Shown here in pieces: positions 1 to 11,743 of a stretch of 64,000 bases of DNA (position 1 is the stretch's first letter; each line of letters starts with the position of its first letter). The stretch is from the NCBI RefSeq assembly GCF_018143015.1, contig NC_054753.1:27917462-27981461 (forward strand). Reading direction: 5' to 3'. The notes below the pieces were generated by a model, which saw only the letters and a program-made list of their open reading frames with translations, was not told the origin of the DNA and searched no databases. The position numbers and the translations under genes are program-made. The DNA comes from Lytechinus variegatus. Taxonomy: Eukaryota > Echinodermata > Echinoidea > Temnopleuroida > Toxopneustidae.

Positions 1-871
1 TCGCTAAACAAAAAATGCGAGCGCGAAGCGCGAGCTGAAATTTTTGTATATATTGACCCCAAACAGGGACATTTTAAGGACTTTATTTTAGGAATCCAAT
101 AAGAGTATGCATATCTTAGCATAGTCATCTAAGTGCCATCCTTTGCTGATTTTGTTAGAATTACATCTAAACGCATTAAGCACTTTTTTTGTAGTAATTA
201 TAATCATGATAATCATACGCATCTCACTAATCAAATACTGCGAGAGCGAAGCGGGACATTCTAATGCTTGTTTGCAGAAATTCACTAAGACCGTACGAAT
301 TTCACTAACCAAATGATGCGAGCAGCGAACAGAAATTTTTTGATATTGAGATCAGAAAAATTGATATTTTAAGGATTGATTTTAGGAATTCATGAAGAGC
401 AGACATCTCACCAAACAACTAATGTGAACGTTAGCACGGACAGGAAATATTTTGTATGAACACCTTCAAATAGGACAATCACTTTAAGTGCTCATGAAAA
501 AGAAGCAATTGTCACTGCATGAAACAATAATAACTCGAATTGCGAGGAAATATATTTGGTGTATATTGATTTGAAAAGGGAGGTTTTAGTATTAGAGGAT
601 TAACGGATTATATATCTCGTTAAACAGTCTATATATGCTTTCACCAAGATCAATAAAGGCTCTGAGCAAATAATGTTTTATAAAGTTAAGAAAAAACTTC
701 TTATGCAACATAGCATAACTTAATATAATATAACATTTTAATGAACAATAATTTATCCTATCCCCACTACGTTTCTCTCCCTTTCTCCCTCTTTTTCTCC
801 TTTTCCCGTTTTTTTTGCCAGCCGATGGGGGGGACACGTGCCCTCCATGCCCCCCCGTAGTTACGCCACTG
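1..871. mobile_element. hAT-like non-autonomous element, right part (unit 1)
   Basis: This is the right-hand part of the element seen whole at 36198-37641; the window edge cuts off the left end. It ends with cgtagttacgccactg, the inverse of the cagtggcgta left terminus seen in the other copies, and is followed by tatgtgaa (872-879), the same 8-bp target duplication that flanks the unit 3 copy. Inside are GC-rich boxes of the form gcgagcgcgaagcgcgagc embedded in AT-rich DNA. About 319 bp (three box units) present in unit 3 are missing here, with the breakpoint inside the box at 246-253. No transposase is visible. The hAT assignment rests on the 8-bp duplication and the CAG-starting terminus. 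Confidence 0.75.
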
Positions 872-920
872 TATGTGAATAATTTGAGACACTTTACATG
901 TCTTTGTCTCCTTTCTATAA

Positions 921-1090
921 GTTTTTTACGATTTTCCTGTTACCTTAGCTAGTGCTTAATATTTGTTTAACGTAGTTAGTAGCTGCAGCTACTAACTACG
1001 TCAAACAAATATTAAGCACTAGCTAAGGTACTAACTACGTCAAACAAATATTAAGCACTAGCTAAGGTAACAGGAAAATCGTAAAAAACT
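921..1090. repeat. imperfect palindrome made of repeated ~39-bp segments
   Basis: The left arm reads from gttttttacgattttcctg into ccttagctagtgcttaat. The centre is agctgcagct (981-990), and the right arm returns the same sequence inverted to caggaaaatcgtaaaaaac. The right arm holds two copies of the inner segment and the left arm only one. The unit 3 copy (37691-37898) has two on each side. Unit 2 and unit 4 keep a single, non-palindromic version of the segment (near 23000 and 56350). Confidence 0.85.
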
Positions 1091-1568
1091 TGTATTTGTG
1101 TGTTCCATTCAGATTTTTTTTTGGGGGAGGGGGTTGGCTTGTTTTCGGTTACTTAGGGAAGATTCCATTTAAATTAAGTCATATCAGCTTTCAAGACCTA
1201 TCCTTTCAAAGTATTTTTGTACTCTATATCTTATTTAATTTGTTATGCATGGCGAATAGAATTCATTTAGCCGATCAATCTATTAAGATAAATTGATGTA
1301 ATTAAACATGCTATCATAATTTCATTTTAGCTCATATCCATTATACATGTTATGTTCATCATATGAAATTAATATGAACAAATGATGTAAGAAACGTGGA
1401 TCGTAATTTTGATTGTTATTTTCAGAATATTTTTCTGTAAATATTATATAATTTGTTGAATTATGCTTTGATTTCACATATTTTACACGTCTTTTTTTCC
1501 ATAGGTTTTTCTGGTTGTCTTGTTATTTTGGTGCTCAAGATTTGTTATACGTATTTTGTACCTGTCTT

Positions 1569-1701
1569 GGGGCCCGTAACACAAAGCTTAGCAATCATCA
1601 TACAACACGTTTTTTACGATTGATTGCATTGACTACAATGTACAATTGATCTTGAAAATCAAGCTTACGATTAATCGCTTAACCTTTGTGTTACAAGACC
1701 C
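1569..1701. mobile_element. short hairpin element, ggggcccgtaacacaaag family
   Basis: Inverted ends ggggcccgtaacacaaag and ctttgtgttacaagaccc enclose about 130 bp that is itself rich in inverted gattaatcg-like pieces. Copies of the family lie at 15982-16112, 23539-23665, 38378-38510, 48497-48627 and 56885-56997. Half copies sit near 13655-13725 and 62262-62322. No coding capacity is present. The superfamily cannot be named from the ends alone. Confidence 0.7.
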
Positions 1702-2851
1702 TGTTGAGTTTTATAAATATATTTCGTGTGACATCAAGTAACATAGTTTACATCCCATTTGAATTTAAGCTATATATCGGCTAATATGTGATAATATGTC
1801 CAGTTACTTTTATACTCTAAATTTTATACTTCTATGTCTTATGTTATGCCTAGCGAATATAATCAACCAATCAATCAGATGAAATAAACTAGTGTATAAA
1901 CAAACTAACGTTGAAAAAGTCTTTCCTTTTTTTGTTGAAGTTGTGATTACGAAAGAACTGTCAACCAAAATACTTTATCGAGGATTCGGGATATATCCCC
2001 CCCAAATATTTCAAGTGGGGGGGTGGCCTGTATTATCACCCCCAATAATTTAGGGAAGAAAAATTATAATAATGATAAAAAAATGAAAAGTTTGATCATG
2101 ATGATTATAGTGATGATTATGATATGCCATCAATCATTTTGTTTCCCTCGCAATTTGTGTATGTTGTCGTTAAATAAAAACATTCTTTTTCCAGGAATTT
2201 TAAACAGATGGGTGGAGGTTCAAGATGAAAAAGAATGAAATGTTTATGCACATGATATTTTTTTAACACATGACATAAAAGGACCCCGACGTAAAACAAC
2301 TTTTGTTGATAGGGTGTTCCATCCCACCAGTGGTGAATAAATTGATTTTAATAAATCAATAAATTCAAAAGGGTGGAAAAATAATCGGGAGTAAAAGGGT
2401 GGCAAGATAAACGGGGAAAACCCCATGTATTGGACGTAAATCCCAGAGGGGTAGATCTTCAACACCCAAATACCTTGACTTGAACGATAAGTTTTGGTCA
2501 ATAATATCTTACATTAGAGCATTGATGTCCTCATTACCTATCTATGTGGAAATGAGGTGCCTATAGTCATGAAAGAGTGAGCTCATATCAAACATGTCAA
2601 ATGCAAAAATTTCACTTTAAAAAGTCATTATGGTCGCTTGGTGATCAGTAGCTCATATGTATGGTGCTTTTGTTGTATGTGGTTGGATGTAATTAATATT
2701 AAACATTTTATCATGTGACCCCATCGGATACCTCTAATGAAAATATTGAGGTTCAGTGAGCTCAATATAATATGATCATATTTTTACAATTTTTTAATAA
2801 GTGAAATCAATTAATGGTTTCAGAGATAATAATCATGCATTTCTCTATTAA

Positions 2852-3461
2852 AGGTCAAGTCCACCTCAGAAAAATGCTGCTTTAAATCAATAGAGAAAAA
2901 TCAGACAAGCACAATGCTGAAAATTTCATCAAAATCGGATGTAAAATAAGGAAGTTATGATATTTCAAAGTTTCGTTTATTTTCAACAAAATAGTTATAT
3001 GAACGAGCCAGTTGCATCCAAATGAGAGAGTCGATGACGTCACTCACCTCACTCACTATTTCTTTTGTTTTTTATTGTTTGAATTAAACAATATTTCAAT
3101 TTTTATGAATTTGATGGTTAGGACCTCATTGCCTGAAGCACAAAATGTTAAAATAATGAAATTCCACGTGTTCAGGGAGGAATGAAACTTCATTTCACAT
3201 GACAATGACGAGAAAATAAAAAAATATTTCATATTTCGTATAATGAAATACAAAAGAAATAGTGAGTGAGTGATGTCATCAACTCTCTCATTTGGATGTA
3301 ACTGGCTCGTTCATACAAATAATTTATTGAAAATAAGCAAAACTTTAAAATGCCATAACTTTCTTATTTTACATCCGATTTTGATGAAATTTTCAGTGTT
3401 ATGCTTGTTAAATTTTTCTCTTTTTATTCAAATCAAGTATTTGTTGGGGTGGACTTGTCCT
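2852..3461. mobile_element. TTAA-flanked long-hairpin element (unit 1)
   Basis: A 610-bp element flanked on both sides by TTAA (2848-2851 and 3462-3465). Its ends are aggtcaagtccacc and the inverse ggtggacttgtcct, and inverted similarity continues through most of each arm. TTAA duplication is typical of piggyBac-like and Kolobok-like transposons, and which of these applies is not decided here. There is no transposase. Family members lie at 39661-40270 (same site in unit 3), 33423-34674 (split) and 54137-54742. Confidence 0.8.
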
Positions 3462-3465
3462 TTAA

Positions 3466-4251
3466 GCGTATCTTCGGACATGAACATCTGATTTTTTTTC
3501 CATGTTATTCTTGTTATTGTTATGGACTTGAATAACTAAGCTTGATTATTTTTTTTTATTTTGGCAAAAAGAAATCTGTTTTGAGTTTGGAAAGGGATGA
3601 CAGTTTTGCATATGAGCACACTCATGTGGTACGTAAATTTCATTTTAACACATAATAGCTTATATTACACTGATGGTTCAAGAAAATGTTGGAGAAATAT
3701 CATAACATGACAGTTGAGCTTTGATTGTTTTTATGTTTGCTTTCGTTTCATGCACTTACAAAGCATTTAAAACATGTTAAAATCCAGGGTTAAAATCGTC
3801 TAAGGAATGACGGTAAGCCCGATGGCGCACGAGAATCCGCACAGTTTGTAATTTGTGCTAGTCTTAATTTGTCCGAATCTGCATTTTATCATCATGCATT
3901 AAGAAGAAAAAAGATATTGCCAGTCGGGTTAGATTTAAGAGAGAAGTTGTATACATCATGCTCGATAAACAGATCACTTTGTACATGGTCCAGACAATTT
4001 TTGTCATGTTTTCTTTCGTATGAGTTTAGATAGGCTTTCTTGTAACACAAATTGAATTTTCAAAAAAATTATATAAGTACAGTACACTGCAACAATGAAG
4101 GAATTTCCTAGAACACCATGCATATCAAGCACTCCCAAATGTCCTAACTTGTGATTTTAGTGGGGGTAATGTTGAAAGATCCCCATCCACAAGAACATTT
4201 GTGTCAATCATCCCCCCACCAAGAATACCGATCGACACCCATGGATACTAA
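3466..4251. other. no recognisable gene or element
   Basis: AT-rich intergenic DNA shared almost unchanged with 40275-41060. I see no coding region, RNA gene or repeat boundary. Its last bases, ctaa, form the 4-bp target duplication of the LTR element that follows. Confidence 0.5.
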
Positions 4252-4742
4252 TGTAATGTATTGATTGTATGAATCTCTACATATACACAGACTAGACTTC
4301 ATAATGTATATGCCCCCTTCTCAGAACCATCCTTTTCAACCGCCTTCTCAGAACCCTTATTCATTAATTTAATCCAAGCCATTAAAACCCTTATTGTTCA
4401 TAGTCAAACAAACTCCAATCAGAGAACAAAGAACTGCCTTCCCCTTCCCAATAATTAAACCCCCTTTAGTCCTATATCCAAACCCTTGGATTATAATTTG
4501 TGTAGAAGCTTTAATACATGTATATATTGAGTGTACACCCAAGGGTTGAGGTTATAGAAGTTAAGATCATCACAGAGTTAAGATCTACATCATCGTACGT
4601 TGTGATATGCCTTTCAACTCTACATATATTGCTGAAGATTGATGATTAATAAAGTTTCTTGATTGAAATGTACATGTACATCGAACGTTCCTGCGTGGTT
4701 ATTGATGCTCCCAACTAAGATGTAAACGATCCCAACACAACA
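4252..4742 (+). repeat. 5' LTR (unit 1)
   Basis: A 491-bp repeat with TG...CA ends and a polyadenylation signal AATAAA at 4648-4653. It differs from the 3' LTR at about seven positions (roughly 1.4%), and the same differences appear between the two LTRs of the unit 3 copy. It carries a 6-bp gtacat duplication near 4675 that the unit 3 copy lacks. Confidence 0.85.
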
Positions 4743-6957
4743 TGGCGGAGAACCCGGCTTTTACTCGTTAGAGCAATAGAGGACTGACACTTATTTACCC
4801 TTGAAGTAGATGACAAAAGCCTATAGAGTTGTGTGTTAGAGGACTTATCATCTTATCGCGTATATTTTCAACGAAATCTAAGAACTTAATAATGAAATAG
4901 GAGAAAAGACAGACGGCTTTAGAACAGAGTCAAGTGACGAAACCCGTTTTTTATTTATTGAAAAACACTAAATTTTGATCATTGCTCAATGCTTCCATAA
5001 AAGACTGAGGATTTCTCTAATAAATTGCAATCTCGGAGAAATCGCAGATATATTGAAATAGTTAACCAGCACTAAAATGAACTCGATCGGCTAACGAAAA
5101 CTTCTGAACATAATATGTTACTGCAACCATACATGTAAGTACGATGACTCAAAACGGACAGACAGACGGAAGAGCAGATGTACGATACAGACGGATGAAC
5201 AATAGGACAAGGACGTCAATGACAACATAGATGACAACTAGAAGCACGACAAGACGCCATCTTCAACGCCACGACGCCGACCATCACTACAACCAACTCC
5301 AGTCTACGACAACAATATAAGTCAAGAACTACATGGAATGAACGACTGTGACTCTTTCCCTGAATATATTATTAAAACACTGGACATTACATTAATACTG
5401 TGCTATTTCTTATACTCTATTTTTATTGTTGTTAGAGGACATCTCCTTCATTTCTGATTGGTAAGTGAAACCATTTTCTTTGTTGTTCCACTTCCGAATG
5501 AAAGTGTGAGAGAGCGACTAAATTTAGTTTTTTTTACATCGTAATTGTATCTTTATGGTTCATAATTTCTCTAATTTGTGATGATAGCATCATCTTTATC
5601 CTATACTGCGTTGACTTCTGTAAGAAAAGCATTCCAAATTTGAAAAACACTGACCTTTATAACCATATTCTTAATTACCGGTATGTTATAAAATTGATCG
5701 TGATGAATATTAAACTACCTTAACTTATGACTTAAGTTGAAACCACTGATATTGATAATTCCAAAGAATATCGAGCCAAATAAGGATTTACCAAATTAAT
5801 GTAACATGATGTTCCATCATTTCTCAAACAATAATGCAGATGTGATGTAATCAAGGTAGATGATAATACAAAGCAAAAATGTTTTACATTTCAATCAAAA
5901 TCATGATGATGCTGTATTTGGTTAACATTAACATGTAAAGCAAAGCATTTTCCAGTGATGAATGATACTGGACTACACATAGGCCTTGTGTGTAAAGAAA
6001 TGCATTTTTATTTTGGTTTTTATTATTTTCTTTTAGTATTTCGCCGCTTTGTGTATAGCATGAAATTATCAAGTTTGAATACACTTGAAATAACCATTAA
6101 GATATTATCAGAGCAAATTAGGAGTGAAACTCATATAGAAGATATGGTGCGTAATCCTATGACATAAATATACTTCGGAATTTGAAGTGAAAATAGAAGC
6201 ACATTTCCCTATGATGAGGACGCCCACCGCTCAGATATTGGTTGATTTGTATTATATTGTTGTGGAGTGTATAGAAACTACTTTGGTGACATCACTATTC
6301 TCTGAAAATTTAAGTGTGAACAAACCCTTAGAAAAACCAATCCCTAAACACAGACAAGCTGTTCCCCAATCCACCTGATACTAGATTGTTCCAATTACAT
6401 AATAAAAGATTTGTTATCCATTGCTGAGTTTCCTTGGCTAGTAATAAGAATGTTTGAAACATATAGTACATTTATTGTTATTGATAATTTATTGTTATTC
6501 TAGTTTTTACAGTTCACTATATTTTTACTTTGTCTTTTAAGTGCAGAAGTCTGCTCAAATTATTATTATTTTTTTTTATTTTACGTGCATAAATCTGCAC
6601 TGGTTTCTGAGTAAGGTTAGCATTATGTCTATTTCTATCGTTACCACAATTATGGAATGATTTATGTTTATTATTTGATATGAATTCACTGCACATGTAT
6701 ATAGTTGTGAAGTATTTGTTTGGGAGAGAGAATGAGCGCAAGAGAACACGGAACAATGGTCAATGTTTCACCTATCGTTTTCTTTTCTTTTTTTCTGTCT
6801 TTACTCTATATTTTATATATTTTCTTTTCTATTTCTTTGTATCGACTTTATAATGTATATAGTTCATTGACCCCCAGGGTATATATTCCTCTGATTTTGC
6901 TTACTTTTTACTTACTTTCCACAAGGAGGGGAGCCTCAATTTTCCAAAGAAAGGGGA
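4743..6957 (+). other. internal region of the LTR element, no coding capacity seen
   Basis: The sequence opens with tggcggagaacccgg, a plausible primer binding site. Around 5150-5340 it is rich in gac/aag repeats with little structure. Short open frames, such as 63-70 codons between 5955 and 6378, resemble nothing I recognise and have no codon signature. The region ends in the purine tract at 6946-6957. Unit 3 has the same region plus an inserted SINE (42199-42480). Confidence 0.7.
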
Positions 6958-7552
6958 TGTAATGTAGTGATTGTATGAATCACTACATATACACAGACTA
7001 GACTTCATAATGTATATGCCCCCTTCTCAGAACCATCATTTTCAACCCCCTTCTCAGAACCCTTATTCATTAATTTAATCCAAGCCATTAAAACCCTTAT
7101 TGTTCATAGTCAAACAAACTCCAATCAGAGAACAAAGAACTGCCTTCCCCTTCCCAATAATTAAACCCCCTTTAGTCCTATATCCAAACCCTTGGATTAT
7201 AATTTGTGTAGAAGCTTTAATACATGTATATATTGAGTGTACACCCAAGGGTTTGATTTGATTTGATTTGATTTATTTATTTACCAACAATATTCACATG
7301 TTTACAGAATATAAAACAAATTGCATAACAGTTACACAGTATAAAAATACAATGGTAAATGGGACCAGAAAATAGCACAAGTGCTAATCGAGCCTGGCCC
7401 CACAAATATTACAAAATACACTTTTAAGAAGGAAAAACAAAACAAAAAATTAAAACACATTATATTCCATGTAAAGGGTTATCATAAACATTTTTGAAGT
7501 ATCTTAATTGCATTAATTATCTACAGTAGACTAACACGTTGATGGTATGAAT

Positions 7553-10467
7553 TTATGAAGACAAATAACTTTTTAGAGAATTCCGAAAACTTTTTCTTGA
7601 TTTCTTCAATTTGATTTCGACTGGTACTTTATTCCAGAAATTACTACCTAGAAAAGAAAGTGAAAATTGGCCTTGAGTTGTTTTTAGTTTTGGAAGATTT
7701 ACTTGTTGGCCTTTCTTCTGTCTAGTAGGATAATTGTGCTCAATTAGGTTACAATAATCTGCTAAGGGGTGAGGTAGGTTATTATTACGCAAATCATACA
7801 TGAAGGTACATACTGATAGATTATGCAAATCATAAACATTAAGAATGAGCTTGCCAGTGACTAAAGGTAATTGCTCGCACTGCCATTTTTTGGGAAAGAT
7901 ATATACAATTCAGGCTGTTCTTGTATGTACTCCCCCACACCTCAATGCCATAAGTGAGATGTGGCTCTATAAAAGCTTTGTATAACAATGTCAAAGTAAA
8001 CTTGGGTACAAAATGTCGTAACCGAAACAAAATTCCTATTTTCTTACGTATATTTGAGTTAATCGAACGTATATGACCTTTCCATGACAGATGCTTATCA
8101 ATTGTTATACCTACAAAAGTTGCTTCATCAACTTCTTCCAACTCCTCTCCATCTAGTGTAATATTACCACGCAACTTAACATTCCTTCTTCTACTCTTAA
8201 TTAACATAAATTTTGTTTTCAGAGAGTTGATAGTAAGCTTATTTGCAACACACCACTTTTGCACTTTATTTATATTATTATTTATTTCATCGGTATCGAT
8301 ATCATCCTTTCCAATTGGAAAGGTGTGAAATAGATTAGAGTCGTCAGCAAATAGTCTAAAATTAAAAAACTTTGAAACGGATGGAAGATCATTTATGTAT
8401 GATAAAAATAATGTAGGCCCTAATACTGAGCCTTGAGGAACACCGCATCTTATTTTCATTTTCTTTGAATATATTTCCCCATGTTGAACAAACTGATATC
8501 TGCAAGCAAGATAGTCTTTAAACCAGTTTAAAGGAATCCCTCTCACACCATAGTGAAAGAGCTTCTGTATCAAAATATTGTGATCGATTGTGTCAAAAGC
8601 TTTTTTAAAATCAATGAATATTCCAAGGGTAGTACTTCCCTGATCTAAGGATTTAAGAATAGTGTTTGTCAAATTGATAAGCGACAATTTTGTACTGTAT
8701 CTTTTACGAAAACCATACTGATGATTGAATAATGCATCATTGGATTCTAAAAATTCTATTAATCGTTTATTGGTTACTTTCTCTAGAACCTTACCCAGAA
8801 CTGGCAAAACAGAGATTGGTCGGTAGTTTCCTGGGTCATCTTTTGGTCCTTTTTTATAGATAGGTGTAATCTTAGCTATTTTCATGTCATCTGGTACTCT
8901 CCCACACTCAAAAGACAGATTGAAGATATAAGTAAGGACACCTGATATATAAACTGCTCCCTCTCTTAACAACCTTGCAGGTAAATAATCATGACCACAT
9001 GCTTTCTTTATATCTAGAGATATAAGATGATTGAATACTTCAGCCTCTGTCACAGGTTTCCAAAATAAACAATTGCTAGCTTGTGCACCAAGGTAATGTG
9101 AATGTGACATATTTTCAATGGGCAATGAATCTGCCAAGTTAGGTCCAATATTTACAAAGAAGTTATTGAATTCATCAGCAATATCATATGCAGATGTAAG
9201 AATAGTATCATTTTCGTTTACCTTTTTGATAAGTTTTTCCACCTCAGTACTTCTTGGTGCTTTTTTCTTACCAACCAATAATTCATTAATTATATCCCAT
9301 GTTTTGCCTGTATCACATCGGTTGTCATATAACAACTTACTGTAGTAAATCCTTTTTGCATTCTTTAATATTGTAGTTAGCTTATTTCTATATTTCTTGA
9401 ACTCCTTCAAAATGTCATCACGGTAATTTGACTTAAGAAGTTTTGCATATAATTTTTGCTTGGTACGTATAGATTTCAAAATTCCTTTTGTCAACCATGG
9501 TTTCTTTTTTATATCTTTCTTTTTTCCAATCTGTTTAGTCACAAACGGAGCATGCTTATTGCAAATACAAGAAAAAGATCTCTTAAAAGTAGAATATGCA
9601 ACATTTACGTCACTGCTATTAAATACCTCTTCCCAGTCACAAAGGGAAAGATCATTTATAAACCGATCGGCATTATAATTTTTGTAGCATCTAAAAGTAA
9701 TTTTCCTCTGATTTTCACATATTTTGTTTTTAATATTCCTGAAAACTACAAAAACTGCGAAATGATCCGAAATGTCACATTGTATGATACCTGAGTGTGT
9801 TTCAATCATACCAAAATTTGAATAAATATGATCTAATATGGTAGAAGAATCTTTGGTTACCCTTGTTGGTGAATATATTAATTGTTCTAATCCCACACAC
9901 TGTAGAGATGAAACGAAGTCCTCCACTGTTTCCTCTAAACTTAATATATTCAGGTTGAAATCTCCTAACATTACACATTTACGTTTATCAATCTTATTCT
10001 GCTCTAAAATAGAAAGCAGGCTATCTTTGAATTCTTTTACATTTGTACCAGGTTTTCTGTATATCACACCAATAAGTATTTTAAGTTCATTAGTAAAACT
10101 TGAAAACTTGAAACCAAAGAGATTCGGAATGGACAATATCATAATTCAAACGAGTATACTTCAGATTGGACTTGATATAAGCTCCAGCTCCTCCTCCTCT
10201 AAACTCACTTTGTCGACAATCTACTTCAAGGGTGTAACCTTCCAAATTTAGAAGTGAAGTATCAGGGACACTCCAAACTTCTGACAAACCAATTATATCA
10301 AATCTAGTATTAATGCAATCTTCATATAACAACTTGAGATTTTCAATATTTTTTCCCAATGATCGTATGTTGATATGGGACAGTTTAAGAGATGTAGACA
10401 GATCAAAATTCAAAGCGGTGTCAAAATCATTTGGTAATAACTCATAAGAATAGACTTTGTTTTCCAT
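7553..10467 (-). pseudogene. LINE ORF2: endonuclease-reverse transcriptase, two frameshifts
   Basis: The protein is read in three pieces. At 10467-10090 is an N-terminal APE-type endonuclease start with an NIRSL motif. At 10142-7839 (767 codons, counting from an internal Met) comes the rest of the endonuclease, with a GDFN motif and an SDH motif, then the reverse transcriptase with YRPISVLP, IDFKKAFDTIDH (motif A), GVPQGSVLGP and the catalytic FADD box. At 7828-7553 is a C-terminal region with NYPTRQ and FWNKVP. One frame change lies near 10090-10110, where tcaagtttt is duplicated, and another near 7840-7870. The reverse transcriptase core is intact. The enzyme would nick target DNA and copy the LINE RNA, but as a whole it is broken. 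Confidence 0.88.
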
Positions 10468-10516
10468 TTATATTAGTGATAAAGACCTGTTTGTAATAAA
10501 CACAAGCCTACCAGGA

Positions 10517-10762
10517 TTATAGTTCCATGAAATGGAGTTTGAAGTTCTTGTAGTTGATGCTGTCAAGACCAACATCAAAGAGGTCATCAGGGGATTTAAT
10601 AGTTTTGTATTCATCATTAGTGAGCTTGCATACAATGTTACCGTTGCTAGTTGAAACTCTCTTCACATGGGGACTTGACTTTGCCGCATGGAGGACAGCA
10701 AGCCTCATTGGGGTGACGTCTTCATTGATGTAGACGCCCTTCATGTTCTCAATGCCTTTCAA
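10517..10762 (-). pseudogene. probable C-terminal piece of LINE ORF1
   Basis: An 81-codon frame just upstream of ORF2 on the same strand, rich in Lys and Asp and ending in FMEL. Its position, about 50 bp before the ORF2 start, fits the end of ORF1, but no zinc knuckle or other ORF1 motif is seen. The LINE is cut off shortly upstream at about 10778, so only the tail would remain. It could also be a chance frame. Confidence 0.4.
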
Positions 10763-10967
10763 CTTGAACCGACCACTGTTAGAGAAGTTAAGATCATCAC
10801 AGAGTTAAAATCTACATCATCGTACGTTGTGATATGCCTTTCAACTCTACATATATTGCTGAAGATTGATGATTAATAAAGTTTCTTGATTGAAATGTAC
10901 ATCGAACGTTCCTGCGTGGTTGTTGATGCTCCCAACTAAGATGTAAACGATCCCAACACAACACTAA

Positions 10968-11741
10968 CATATATATTTTACATGAAGAATTCCCGATTGA
11001 GACACCACCTCGTTATTTGGTTTTTAAAAAGAAAAAAATATATGATAAAAACGTCATAATGCTGGTTACCTGTGCAACATTTTATGATGCAAAATTATTA
11101 TCAATAATTTTACTATACTGTTTTAATTTTGACATCAGAATGGGGAATGATTGCGACAATGAAAGTGTGCACCCTTCCGTTTCAATGAGTGTATATTATT
11201 GTTTATATACAATTTCAATTTATCAGGAACATTGGGCGACTAGTATAACATTATGTAATTTATGGTTAATTCGAATTCTATTTCCTTCTATTTCAAAATT
11301 TACATAACAGAACATTTACAATAAGAGATAGATGTATATATATGTATACAATATATATAAAACAAAGGAATTTAAATAAACCAGGTCTGTATTTACAGAT
11401 TTGAAAATGCTTCACGTGGAACAGATCTTGTTCACACGGAACACAGCGAAACCCCAAAAACATTGAAATGAAGAAATCATTCAAAATTACATTATAAAAA
11501 CAAGGGAAAATTTAAATTTTATCAAGCGTATTCTGGCGTTCGTATAGGGCAATTAATTTTATCTTTTAATACACACTCTTGATATAATAAAAACTGTCAT
11601 TTTCAAACCAAAACTTATCTCTTGACATCAAGAAATTGATTGATATCAATAAATAGAACTGAATGGTAGAGCGGTTTAATTGTATACGAACCTCTATGGC
11701 ACGTCACGTAATCGGAAATACTGAGCAAATGGCGGGCAATA
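10968..11741. other. X-block sequence shared by all units, no gene seen
   Basis: AT-rich DNA that recurs at 44540-45306, 23950-24725 and 57290-58045, so it belongs to the duplicated unit itself. Short frames here are not conserved between unit types. It ends at the TA site where the fold-back element inserted. Confidence 0.5.
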
Positions 11742-11743
11742 TA

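Larger units (their letters stand above)
872..2847. repeat. X block of unit 1: diverged junction repeats
   Basis: No gene is seen. The block begins with copies of a diverged repeat of roughly 0.4-0.5 kb, recognisable by recurring pieces: a tctttgtctcctttctataag box, a cagttacttagg-like box, a ttcatgag-ctatcc-like box and a ttatgcc-agcgaata-like box followed by caatcaat. The same pieces recur at 21700-23880, 34700-36190, 37642-38710 and 54750-57200. From about 1900 to 2847 nothing recognisable is seen except AT-rich DNA and short poly-C/poly-G runs near 2000. The block is almost base-for-base the same as 37642-39656. Confidence 0.6.
7253..10778 (-). mobile_element. CR1/L2-group-like LINE, 5'-truncated and inactivated
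   Basis: On the minus strand this holds the end of a probable ORF1, a split endonuclease-reverse transcriptase ORF2, a 3' untranslated region and a tail of tandem tcaaa-type repeats (read as tttgatttga at 7252-7275 on the plus strand). It lies inside the 3' LTR of unit 1 and is absent from unit 3. A second, short copy of the same 3' end, sharing aatgggaccagaaaatagca, sits at about 62604-62745. CR1/L2 placement is by the look of the reverse transcriptase and the C-terminal region, not by a phylogeny. Confidence 0.85.
4252..10963 (+). mobile_element. non-autonomous LTR retrotransposon (unit 1), 3' LTR split by a LINE
   Basis: Two direct repeats of about 485 bp, each starting tgtaatgta and ending caacaca-aca (TG...CA), flank a 2.2-kb internal region. 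A 4-bp duplication, ctaa, lies on both sides (4248-4251 and 10964-10967). A primer-binding-site-like TGG starts directly after the 5' LTR at 4743, and a purine tract (6946-6957, aaagaaagggga) abuts the 3' LTR. The internal region shows no gag, protease, reverse transcriptase or integrase frames, so the element must have moved with proteins supplied elsewhere or has lost its coding part. The strand follows from the positions of the primer site and purine tract. The same element sits at 41061-44535 in unit 3. Confidence 0.85.
6958..10963 (+). repeat. 3' LTR (unit 1), interrupted
   Basis: The LTR sequence occupies 6958-7252 and resumes at 10779-10963, with a LINE between. Compared with the intact unit 3 LTR (44051-44535), about 5 bp around the insertion point are missing and no target duplication is visible. 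Confidence 0.85.

Noticed and set aside
6187..6378. 63-codon frame in the LTR-element internal region as a retroviral-type protein
   Set aside because: No gag, protease, reverse transcriptase, integrase or envelope motif is visible, and the same frame in unit 3 is simply the duplicate.
9118..10251. Plus-strand frames of up to 137 codons across the LINE
   Set aside because: They are complementary to the reverse transcriptase and endonuclease frame, which has recognisable motifs on the minus strand.
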